42,006 bases of DNA from NCBI GenBank assembly GCA_030427245.1, contig JAUHXA010000059.1, forward strand, positions 1 to 42,006. Direction: 5' to 3'. Below the pieces are notes generated by a model. That model searched no databases. It had not been told where the DNA came from and saw only the letters and a program-made list of their open reading frames with translations. The position numbers and the translations under genes were made by a program. Each line of letters starts with the position of its first letter. The stretch's first letter is position 1. Shown here one piece after another: positions 35,238 to 42,006 of the stretch. The DNA is from Bacteroidia bacterium (lineage in GTDB: Bacteria > Bacteroidota > Bacteroidia > Chitinophagales > UBA2359).

Positions 35238-36188
35238 CTAAACTCCCAAAAACACACTAATAATTGCTGCTACTGCACAAAGCACTCCCAATATATTCAT
35301 TTTTGACAATTTTTCACTAAACAGTACAAAAGCTGCAACCGTAGTCAGTAGCACCACTCCTATATTGTTGATTGGAAAAACAATCGAACTTTCCCAACCA
35401 GTTCGGTCCAATGCCATGATAAAGAAGTAAATACTTCCATAGTTGGGAATACCGATACCGATGCCTGCTAAAAGATGCCGAAATGCAAACTTTTTTCGAT
35501 GAGTCAAAAATTGAAACCCAATGATAACCAAGCCAATGAAAGCGGCCGTTGTAAAAATAAACATCGAAAAAGCATTTGTATAAGCAGGGTTGTCTTGCAG
35601 GTGATGTACTTGTACATAATTAAGCACTGTTTCGATAAAACCGCCCGACAAAAACACGCCCAAAGGCAAAAGTAGATAGGCATAAGAGGGAAGTTTATTC
35701 ACCTCTGTTTGATTCACTTCTATTTGCGAGTTCTTTTGAAGGGATGGAATGGCGCTGCTGACCATTGCAAATTCTTGCTTATCTTTGACGGCTGTTAGAA
35801 AAATAGCTGCAATGGCAAGCAAAATACCTGCAATTTTGGAAATAGTAATTGCATCATTATACAGAAAAAAGGCTGCAATAATGGGAATCACCATAGTTGT
35901 TTTTCCTGCAATAGTCGCTACGGTCACGCCGTTTTTTTGAGTGGTGAGTGCAATCAGTTCAAAAGAAGCAATAAAGACACAACCCAACATCAAGGCAAAT
36001 GGAAACCAAGATGTTTGCCAAAAATTGCCGCTCAATATATGGCTTTCTACGGTCAGTAAACCGATGCAAAAACAGGTCAGATAATTGAATACAATTGCTT
36101 GGAAATTGTCAATTTTGTAAAAGGTAAAAGCCTTAAACAACAGCAAGATGATGCTAGAACAAGCAATAGATAGCAATAAAAACAGCAT
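35238..36188 (-). CDS. EamA/DMT-superfamily transporter, 316 residues
   Basis: Ten hydrophobic helices in two related halves are visible. Each half has the EamA-type helix pattern, for example NGVTVATIAGKTTMVIPIIAAFF in the first and WESSIVFPINNIGVVLLTTVAAF in the second. An inserted polar stretch near residues 145-165 (NSQIEVNQTEVNK) links the halves. Members export or import metabolites such as amino acids and nucleosides, and the substrate cannot be predicted. Its position directly before gamma-glutamyltransferase suggests co-transcription and possibly handling of amino acids or dipeptides. Its ATG is 25 bases from repeat copy B. Confidence 0.88.
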   Translation of the reverse strand: MLFLLLSIACSSIILLLFKAFTFYKIDNFQAIVFNYLTCFCIGLLTVESHILSGNFWQTSWFPFALMLGCVFIASFELIALTTQKNGVTVATIAGKTTMVIPIIAAFFLYNDAITISKIAGILLAIAAIFLTAVKDKQEFAMVSSAIPSLQKNSQIEVNQTEVNKLPSYAYLLLPLGVFLSGGFIETVLNYVQVHHLQDNPAYTNAFSMFIFTTAAFIGLVIIGFQFLTHRKKFAFRHLLAGIGIGIPNYGSIYFFIMALDRTGWESSIVFPINNIGVVLLTTVAAFVLFSEKLSKMNILGVLCAVAAIISVFLGV

Positions 36189-36212
36189 AATTGAAGAAAT
36201 TAAGGAACAGGG

Positions 36213-36300
36213 AAAAACAACTTCCAGACCTTTATTCCCATTTTAAAGTAAGGGAATGTAGTCAAAGAAAACAGGGAATTGTTTTTTCACCATTACTAAA
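36213..36300. repeat. Copy B of the dispersed palindromic repeat
   Basis: Over 88 bases this copy aligns with 19767-19860 from one end to the other: ACTTCC, ATTCCC with a T/A centre, the AAAGAAAAC stretch, then GGGA-(A/G)-TT and TTTTTT(C/T)ACC(A/G)TTACTAA. The arms pair imperfectly. One stem position changes from T-A in copy A to C-G in copy B, a compensated change. It lies between the divergent EamA and engB genes. The outer left inverted repeat of copy A is not present here. Confidence 0.7.
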
Positions 36301-36318
36301 CAAAGTAAAGCGAAAAAA

Positions 36319-36921
36319 ATGATAGTTAAAACAGCAGAATTTGTAGGATGTTTCGTGAGTGTTTCAAAATGTCCTGAACCCAAACTCCCCGAATACGCTT
36401 TTATTGGTCGCTCCAATGTCGGCAAATCTTCGCTGATTAACATGCTCACCGAGCGAAATAAGTTGGCGAAGGTATCTAATACGCCAGGTAAAACCCAAAC
36501 CATCAACCATTTTATTATCAACGACAACTGGTATTTAGTGGATTTGCCAGGTTATGGTTATGCCAAAATATCCAAAGTTCAGCGCAAAAAGTGGGAACAA
36601 TTTATCAGAAGCTATCTTCAAAAACGCTCCAACTTGCAGTGTGTTTGTTTACTAATAGATGCTCGAATTCCGCCCCAAAAAATTGATTTAGAGTTCGCAA
36701 ATTGGTTGGGTGAGATGATGATTCCCTTTGTATTGATGTTTACCAAAACCGATGATCGTAAATTCAAACCCGAAAATATTGAAGTATTCAAAGAACAATT
36801 CTTAGAGACTTGGGAAGAAATGCCCCAACATTTTTTGACTTCTGCTAAGAAGAAAACAGGCAGAGAAGAGGTATTGAGTTTTATTGAAGAAGTGAATGAA
36901 AAGTTTGTGCCAGCAAAATAA
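36319..36921 (+). CDS. engB: Ribosome biogenesis GTPase YihA/YsxC (EngB), 200 residues
   Basis: A compact TRAFAC GTPase that assists assembly of the large ribosomal subunit. G1 is GRSNVGKSS (residues 30-38), the switch I region has TPGKTQTINHF, G3 is DLPGYGYAK (75-83) and G4 is TKTD (142-145). G5 is SAK near 174-176. Length and the KWxxFIRSYLxxR linker are standard. Its promoter was not identified; the upstream spacer is filled by repeat copy B, which may supply it. Confidence 0.97.
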   Translation: MIVKTAEFVGCFVSVSKCPEPKLPEYAFIGRSNVGKSSLINMLTERNKLAKVSNTPGKTQTINHFIINDNWYLVDLPGYGYAKISKVQRKKWEQFIRSYLQKRSNLQCVCLLIDARIPPQKIDLEFANWLGEMMIPFVLMFTKTDDRKFKPENIEVFKEQFLETWEEMPQHFLTSAKKKTGREEVLSFIEEVNEKFVPAK

Positions 36922-37003
36922 CAGCGCAATTTCTGCTAAATTTTGAAAAATAGTTGACAATCTCTGTCACACTTTCCCCATTACGACGCATATCATAGTA
37001 TAG

Positions 37004-37034
37004 AATCCAATCGAAGCGCATAAACGATTGGATT
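37004..37034 (+). repeat. Perfect 10-bp hairpin behind engB
   Basis: AATCCAATCG (37004-37013) and CGATTGGATT (37025-37034) pair around an 11-base loop. The following bases are not T-rich enough for a confident terminator call. Confidence 0.55.
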
Positions 37035-37057
37035 TAAGGATTCGAATCTGCATATCA

Positions 37058-37094
37058 ACAGTTTAGCCTTGCTACACCTGACAAGGGAAACTGT
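37058..37094 (+). promoter_or_regulatory. Two-step hairpin in the leader of the small lipoprotein gene
   Basis: ACAGTTT/AAACTGT (7 bp) encloses an asymmetric internal loop and CCTTG/CAAGG (5 bp) with a 10-base apical loop. It ends 28 bases before the ATG. It may be a structured leader or a protein-binding site. Confidence 0.35.
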
Positions 37095-37122
37095 ATTTAC
37101 AAATTTAAATTTTTAATATACT

Positions 37123-37554
37123 ATGAAAAGTCTAAAAAACTTAATGGGAATCCTATGTCTATTCCTGTCCATATCTGTGTTGACTCCTTCCTGTACCAAA
37201 GAAAAAATAGAGACAACAGAACATTCTGAAAGTTCACAAATTGAAGGCGTTATCGCTGCTGCAAAATCTGCAAGTTCTTTTTTGGAAATCAGCAACGATG
37301 ACGATGACATCACAACTATTCAAGTCAATGAAGCCGACACTCAACCTGCAGTTGGTGTCACAACGACCATAACAAATGTAAATAACTCGACCATCATTTA
37401 CAGCACCGTCAGCGACTCCAATGGGTTGGCCACACTCGGAGAGGTAATTGAAGGCGATTATTTGTTGGTTATTACCTACAATAGCGTGATCTTGTATCAA
37501 GAAACGGTAACTTCTATCGGTCGAAACGATTATGAAGTAGAGTTGTCGGAGTAA
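37123..37554 (+). CDS. Small lipoprotein with a carboxypeptidase-regulatory-like domain, 143 residues
   Basis: The signal peptide ends at lipobox LTPSC (Cys24). After an acidic, Ser-rich linker with a run of Asp (about residues 60-65), residues 70-143 form a single beta-sandwich of the carboxypeptidase-regulatory or transthyretin-like kind: VGVTTTITNVNN, then SDSNGLATLGEVIEGDYLL as the classic turn, and a closing YEVELSE strand. Such domains usually serve in protein contacts at the cell surface. No catalytic residues are visible. It is probably a single gene behind a structured leader. Confidence 0.75.
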   Translation: MKSLKNLMGILCLFLSISVLTPSCTKEKIETTEHSESSQIEGVIAAAKSASSFLEISNDDDDITTIQVNEADTQPAVGVTTTITNVNNSTIIYSTVSDSNGLATLGEVIEGDYLLVITYNSVILYQETVTSIGRNDYEVELSE

Positions 37555-37648
37555 AGTAGAAAATTAAGAGGTAGGGAAGCAACAATCAACAATGCAATTT
37601 TATTTAAACCATTGATTAATAAAAATTTGAAGTTTGCCGACTTACCTC

Positions 37649-38599
37649 TTATTTTTGCAGAAAAAGCCACACATCCTTCGCTGTTTCATCAGGTATCTCC
37701 TCCATCGGCACATGACCAATCCCCTCATAAGTCACCAGTTTACCATTCGGCAAATCATCAAAAAAACGATTTGCATGTTCCACAGGAAGCCAATTGTCTT
37801 CCTCTCCCCACAGGATGAGTGTCGGTTGCTGAATCGTTTGAATCATCCCAATTTCTTGCTCCAAAGTTTCACTTTTCACCTGATTCGCCCGAGCAATAAA
37901 AGCACTTCGATTTCCTTCTCGAAGCTGCATATCAAAATACCTATCCACCAATTCTTCCGTTACCAATTCGTCATTTCCATACACATCCAAGAGGCTTTTT
38001 TTGACCAAAGAACGAGGAGTCACATAACGCATCAAAGTATTGGTCAGTTGGTTGCGAGCCAATTTGAAGGCAAGCGGAATAGGTTTGTTATTGGGGTAAG
38101 CAGATGCGTCAATCAGAACCAATTTTTGCACCTTTTCGGGATATTTTGCAGCAAACCGCCAAGCAATGTGACCACCCAAAGAATTGCCCACCATCACACA
38201 ACTATCTACCTTCAATTTTTGTAGCAATTGATTCACAAAATCCACATAATATTCAAGACTGTAATCGTGAGTAGGATGTGGTCCCGTCAGCCCAAAAGCG
38301 GGCAAATCGAAACGAATCAACCGATAGTGTTTTTCAAAATGTGGAATCCACCCCTGCCAGGTATGTAGAGAAGCTCCAGTGCCGTGAATCAAAACCATTG
38401 CAGTCGAATCCAAAGCACCTTCAAGACGGTAATGAACAGGCATCCCGTCCATTTCTACAAATTGAGAAGGAGGAGGAGCATATTTTACCTTCAATTCAGC
38501 AAGCGTTTTATCCGTATGAAAATGGAAGGCACTGAAAACCAAAAAAATGGCAATAAAAACCAATAAGATTGTAAGGAAGATTCGTTTGAGTGTTTGCAT
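37649..38599 (-). CDS. Membrane-anchored alpha/beta hydrolase, 316 residues
   Basis: An N-terminal hydrophobic helix (about residues 7-25) anchors or exports the enzyme. The fold begins with VHYRLEG and the oxyanion motif HGTGAS (about 94-99). The nucleophile elbow is GNSLGG (Ser near 153), the acid is probably Asp in LWGEEDNWLP near 270, and the His is in GIGHVPMEE near 300. The triad is complete. The substrate is unknown; esterase, lipase or haloalkane-type activity would all fit. It lies 33 bases behind the class D beta-lactamase gene on the same strand, so the two are probably transcribed together. Confidence 0.88.
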   Translation of the reverse strand: MQTLKRIFLTILLVFIAIFLVFSAFHFHTDKTLAELKVKYAPPPSQFVEMDGMPVHYRLEGALDSTAMVLIHGTGASLHTWQGWIPHFEKHYRLIRFDLPAFGLTGPHPTHDYSLEYYVDFVNQLLQKLKVDSCVMVGNSLGGHIAWRFAAKYPEKVQKLVLIDASAYPNNKPIPLAFKLARNQLTNTLMRYVTPRSLVKKSLLDVYGNDELVTEELVDRYFDMQLREGNRSAFIARANQVKSETLEQEIGMIQTIQQPTLILWGEEDNWLPVEHANRFFDDLPNGKLVTYEGIGHVPMEEIPDETAKDVWLFLQK

Positions 38600-38632
38600 A
38601 GCATCTTCGATTCAGTTATTTATTATCCAATA

Positions 38633-39511
38633 TCAATTCATACTATCTGCCTCCTCACTCTTTGCACCTTCCTTCAATTCTCCCACATCCATAATTCCAG
38701 GAAGCGACAAAATAGCACGGGTAATACGCATACGAGCAGCCGCATGTTCTTCTTCTGTAATGTCAATATTGATACTGAAAAAATAAGCATTGTCACCCGT
38801 TTCGATACAACCAACCCACCAACCAATTTGAGGGTCAAAAAGTTGCGCCCAACCCGTTTTGGCACGCATCGTAAATTGATCATTCTCTTCAATAATAAGG
38901 ATTTTTTTCACAATACCCATATTGCGTTGAGAAAAAGGCAAATCATTGTTATAGAGTCGGGTCAAAAACTCAATCTGCTCTTTAGGGGTAATTCTCAGAT
39001 TTCCCTCCAACCAAAAATTGTCAATTTTTTCAGAAATATCTTGATTACCATAACCCACTTTATCCACCCAAGATTGCATTTTTTTCTTTCCTATTTTTCT
39101 CGCCAATACCTGATAAAACCAAACTGCCGAATACTTCATAGCAGATTCCATATCATGATTTCGATTCCATTTATCCCAACCTCTATCTTTACCATCCCAT
39201 TTAATCACTTGTTTTTCGTCCTTCACGACTCCCTCCTCCAGTGCAATCAAGGAATTTAAAATCTTGAAAGTAGAAGCAGGTATATAAGGATGTTCATTAC
39301 GCTGAGGTTCATAATCTATAATATAATCATCTGCCTTCAAATCATACAGTAAAAAAGAACCTTTAACCCCTTCCTTGACAAACTCTCTATCCACATCATA
39401 CAAATTCGCTTTCTTCACGCTACCTTTAGAATCACCGTCCGATTGACAGGAGTTCAATAAAAATACGCTTAGTAAACCAAAAATAAAGAACTTCAATAAA
39501 CTCGATTTCAT
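38633..39511 (-). CDS. Class D (OXA-type) beta-lactamase, lipoprotein, 292 residues
   Basis: The lipobox LLNSC (Cys22) indicates a membrane-anchored periplasmic enzyme. All class D motifs are present: STFK with acylating Ser80 and carbamylatable Lys83, SAV at 128-130, YGN at 154-156, the omega-loop Trp in FWLEG near 168, KTG at 218-220, and the GWWVG strand. Length fits OXA enzymes once the lipoprotein leader is counted. The family hydrolyses penicillins and sometimes carbapenems by a Ser-acyl intermediate. The spectrum cannot be read from the motifs. A BlaR-type sensor domain is excluded by length. It is probably intrinsic to the chromosome, since no mobile element flanks it. Confidence 0.93.
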   Translation of the reverse strand: MKSSLLKFFIFGLLSVFLLNSCQSDGDSKGSVKKANLYDVDREFVKEGVKGSFLLYDLKADDYIIDYEPQRNEHPYIPASTFKILNSLIALEEGVVKDEKQVIKWDGKDRGWDKWNRNHDMESAMKYSAVWFYQVLARKIGKKKMQSWVDKVGYGNQDISEKIDNFWLEGNLRITPKEQIEFLTRLYNNDLPFSQRNMGIVKKILIIEENDQFTMRAKTGWAQLFDPQIGWWVGCIETGDNAYFFSINIDITEEEHAAARMRITRAILSLPGIMDVGELKEGAKSEEADSMN

Positions 39512-39549
39512 ATCTTAAGCTATCATTTTTTATTCAAACAAAAAGGCTG

Positions 39550-39557
39550 CAAAGGTA
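39550..39557 (-). promoter_or_regulatory. -7 box of the beta-lactamase/hydrolase unit
   Basis: The minus strand reads TACCTTTG, a match to TAnnTTTG, 39 bases before the ATG at 39511. No TTG at the right -33 distance was found. Confidence 0.45.
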
Positions 39558-40029
39558 AAACGAAATTGGAGATTATAGGCAGTTACAACTTCATAAAAAC
39601 GCCAAAATACCTATTACATTATAACAGAAAATCAGTCAATTGGTATGTTTTTTGTCAGTTATTCCCCAACACACTAAATTTTTCAAACGAATTAATAAAT
39701 ACAAAAACTTAAGCCTCACCAACTTCTTTCAATATTAAAACATCTATTAAAATAATATATTTTAAATATTTCAACATGCTAAAATTTTAGTTGTCATTAT
39801 AGTGTCAAGATGTTCTTCTTGCAAACATATATACGAATAACTAAAGCAAATTGGCATACTATATGCTAATGAAAGATTGAAACCATTAAGACAAAACAAT
39901 TTACCAGCTTTTACTTCATACCATAACTATCTTCCACTATTATTTATTTCTTATTAGGCATTAAATTATAAAACAATAGGTTTTTTTATTGGAATATAAC
40001 CTTTTTGTTTTGTAATTCAACGGAGAGAG

Positions 40030-40058
40030 TTGCTAAGGCTCTTGAAAAGATAAATTTA
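40030..40058 (+). promoter_or_regulatory. Candidate promoter for the second giant surface-protein gene
   Basis: TTG (40030-40032), an 18-base spacer and TAAATTTA (40051-40058) fit the -33/-7 pattern with one mismatch in the -7 box. The leader would be about 115 bases. Confidence 0.35.
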
Positions 40059-40180
40059 TGAACATCCACCCCAACTGTCGTAAAAACAGAACACATTTTT
40101 TTTGCTATGTGAATAATATAGGCTCCTCTGCAAAAAAAATAGTACACCAGTTTTTCCATTCAAATTCCCCCTTCAATACC

Positions 40181-42006
40181 ATGAAAAAACGATTACATCT
40201 TTCCCACTATAGCTGGGTGACCAGCATATTATTTTTACTCTCCTTTACTATTCAAGCCCAAAATGTTGATTTATCAGTTACTAAAACTGTTTCCAACAGT
40301 GAGCCAACAATAGGTGACTTGATAACCTATACTATAGTTGTTGAAAATCAAAGTACAACAAATGCAACAGGGGTTACTCTGGTTGACAATCTACCAAGCG
40401 GTGTGTCTTACCAAGCCAACAGCATTACAGCAGGTACCTTCAATCACAGTGCTGGAACAGCCACATGGTCAGGTTTAACCATTGTAGGAAGTTCTTCAGA
40501 AACCCTTACCATTACTGTTGAGGTTTTGTCAAGTGGTGTTCACTTCAATGAAGTAGAAGTCACCACTTTAAATGAAACAGATTTAGATTCAACTCCCAAC
40601 AATGGGCGAAACGATGAAGACGATTTTGCAGAAGTTTGTATTACCATTCCGAATTATTTATATGGAGGTAGTTTTACAGCAACAGTTGAGCCTGGTTTAA
40701 CCAATATACAATGGTATGAAGGTAGCACAAACCCTGAAGATGCATTAGCAGGACAAACCAATACAACACTCAATATTACGTCCGTAGGAAATTATTACTA
40801 CTCAGCAGAAGATGCCAATGGATGCGATATTAGTCTTTGTTGTCCAATAATAATAGAGTCTGAGCCTCAAAAAGTAGCCGTTGGTAATTTTGTCTATTTA
40901 GACAATGACTTAGATGGAAGCTTCAGTTCTGGAGATGCTGCAATTCCAGGCGTTATTGTTCAGCTTTTCCGAGCGGATTCATCATTCCTTTCTACTCCAC
41001 TTGCAATAGCAACTACTGATATTAATGGTTATTACTATTTTGACATGTTAGACCCAGGTGAGTACAAACTATTCATACCAGATAGCCAATTCGATGTTGG
41101 AGAAGCCCTCGAAAATACTCAAAGCACCTCAGGAATAGGGGCAGATGATGCAACTGATGATGATGACAATGGGAGGTATATTGGTGTAACGACAGGAAGA
41201 GGAGTAGGAACAGTAGTAATTGAACTTTTGGTTGGAGATGAGCCAACTTCCGAAAGCGGACAAGGGACAGGTCAGTATCCAGGACTATTAAGTGATGGAA
41301 GTGTAAACGAAACCATTGATTTTGGTTTTATGGAAAGTGTAGCCATTGGTAACCTTGTCTACAATGATTTAAACTGCAATGGTATTTATGATATAGGAGA
41401 TACGGGTATAGAAGGCGTAGAAATGAGATTATATAAAGAAGGAGCCTTTCTTCCAAAACCACAAAGGCTCGTTGTTACTGCTTCGGATGGAAGTTATATT
41501 TTTGACAATCTTGCCCCAGGTAGATATTTTGTAGGAATCTTATCCTCAGAATTTAATGAAGGTGAACCTTTAGAAGGGCTTATCTCTCTTGAAGGAGGAA
41601 GTGATGATGAAACCATTGATGATAACACAGACTCGAATGGTAGACTTAATGCAAGTTTCTTTAATATGATCACTTCTGGAATTATTGACGTAAAACCCAA
41701 TGAAGAACCTATCAATGAAGAGGGTTTTGCTGTTTATGCTGGTACCATACCAGATGATAATGTAAACTTGACCATTGATTTTGCATTTGCTGGCTCGACT
41801 ACATGTACCATAGATGTTGCTCTGACAGAAATCAACATCTTGTGTTTTGGGGAAAATACGGGGAGTATTAGTGCAGCAGTCTCAGGGGGCGTTGGTGGTA
41901 ACAACTATATTTGGTCAAATGGTGCAACAACATCAAGTATCAATGCCGTAAGTGCAGGTACTTATACCATCACTGTTAGCGACAGTAATGGCACGTCAGC
42001 AACCGC
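40181..42006 (+). CDS. Large secreted protein with DUF11, SdrD B-like and SprB-like repeats (3' end outside the window)
   Basis: A signal peptide ends near TIQAQ (residue 27). A DUF11-type domain follows directly (about 28-140, VDLSVTKTVSNSEPTIGDLITYTI). Two SdrD B-like domains come next, opening with AVGNFVYLDNDLDGSF (about 232) and AIGNLVYNDLNCNGIYD (about 388), each with a DGSY/NGYYYF-type turn and an Asp-rich calcium-site stretch. A SprB-like repeat begins near residue 553 and is cut by the edge. The visible 608 codons show no stop. The C-terminal sorting domain is outside the window, so secretion route and total size are unknown. It probably is a surface adhesin like the 2812-residue protein. 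Confidence 0.88.
   Translation, partial: MKKRLHLSHYSWVTSILFLLSFTIQAQNVDLSVTKTVSNSEPTIGDLITYTIVVENQSTTNATGVTLVDNLPSGVSYQANSITAGTFNHSAGTATWSGLTIVGSSSETLTITVEVLSSGVHFNEVEVTTLNETDLDSTPNNGRNDEDDFAEVCITIPNYLYGGSFTATVEPGLTNIQWYEGSTNPEDALAGQTNTTLNITSVGNYYYSAEDANGCDISLCCPIIIESEPQKVAVGNFVYLDNDLDGSFSSGDAAIPGVIVQLFRADSSFLSTPLAIATTDINGYYYFDMLDPGEYKLFIPDSQFDVGEALENTQSTSGIGADDATDDDDNGRYIGVTTGRGVGTVVIELLVGDEPTSESGQGTGQYPGLLSDGSVNETIDFGFMESVAIGNLVYNDLNCNGIYDIGDTGIEGVEMRLYKEGAFLPKPQRLVVTASDGSYIFDNLAPGRYFVGILSSEFNEGEPLEGLISLEGGSDDETIDDNTDSNGRLNASFFNMITSGIIDVKPNEEPINEEGFAVYAGTIPDDNVNLTIDFAFAGSTTCTIDVALTEINILCFGENTGSISAAVSGGVGGNNYIWSNGATTSSINAVSAGTYTITVSDSNGTSAT

Larger units (their letters stand above)
39512..40180. 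other. Very AT-rich intergenic region of 669 bases
   Basis: Apart from the two promoter candidates I see no gene, remnant or long inverted repeat. Homopolymer-rich stretches around 39700-39800 and 39940-40010 dominate. Confidence 0.6.

Noticed and set aside
37649-38599. Plus-strand frames of up to 196 codons opposite the alpha/beta hydrolase
   Set aside because: They are shadows of a gene with a complete catalytic triad on the minus strand.

Overview
The window reads as chromosomal DNA of a free-living member of the Bacteroidota, most likely a Saprospiria-like or Chitinophaga-like lineage. This placement is an inference, drawn from AT-rich intergenic DNA, promoter elements of the Bacteroidota type (-7 box TAnnTTTG), Shine-Dalgarno-poor starts, lipoproteins with short lipoboxes, a giant SprB-repeat protein with a gliding-motility C-terminal domain, a DUF2490 outer-membrane protein and a fused isobutyryl-CoA mutase. 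No rRNA, tRNA, CRISPR array, integrase or intact insertion sequence was seen.

Layout. 1-3464 (minus): IcmF, lacking only its last few codons. 4049-5599 (minus): an unrecognised alpha-helical protein. 5973-7602 (plus): a secreted S74-chaperone protein and isopentenyl-diphosphate isomerase. 7927-16365 (plus): a 2812-residue secreted adhesin-like protein with CUB, choice-of-anchor L and Calx-beta-like domains, 18 SprB repeats and a CHU_C-type C-terminal domain. 16.4-23.1 kb: small housekeeping and accessory genes (DoxX, beta-CASP hydrolase, DEDDh exonuclease, YjbQ, a membrane protein, an atypical SDR) interspersed with gene remnants and palindromic repeats. 23133-28726 (plus): a tight cluster of a small membrane protein, GH3 and GH13 lipoproteins and an MFS sugar transporter, followed by an Old Yellow Enzyme-type oxidoreductase. 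29969-33476: DUF2490 protein, a SulP transporter with a carbonic anhydrase stub behind it, and a divergent TetR regulator. 33488-36188 (minus): gamma-glutamyltransferase and an EamA transporter. 36319-37554 (plus): EngB GTPase and a small lipoprotein. 37649-39511 (minus): a class D beta-lactamase and an alpha/beta hydrolase in one transcription unit. 40181-42006 (plus): the start of a second large secreted repeat protein that runs off the window.

The most unusual signal is a set of short gene remnants that standard callers would miss or mislabel: an AAA+ ATPase reduced to its two ends, a macro-domain protein reduced to its two ends, and C-terminal stubs of an acyl-CoA synthetase and a beta-carbonic anhydrase. 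All four keep an intact C-terminus and stop codon. In the same neighbourhood is a dispersed palindromic repeat (one 197-bp MITE-like copy, one clear second copy, one possible degenerate copy) that sits upstream of genes. The giant adhesin also reverses its base-composition skew partway along one reading frame.
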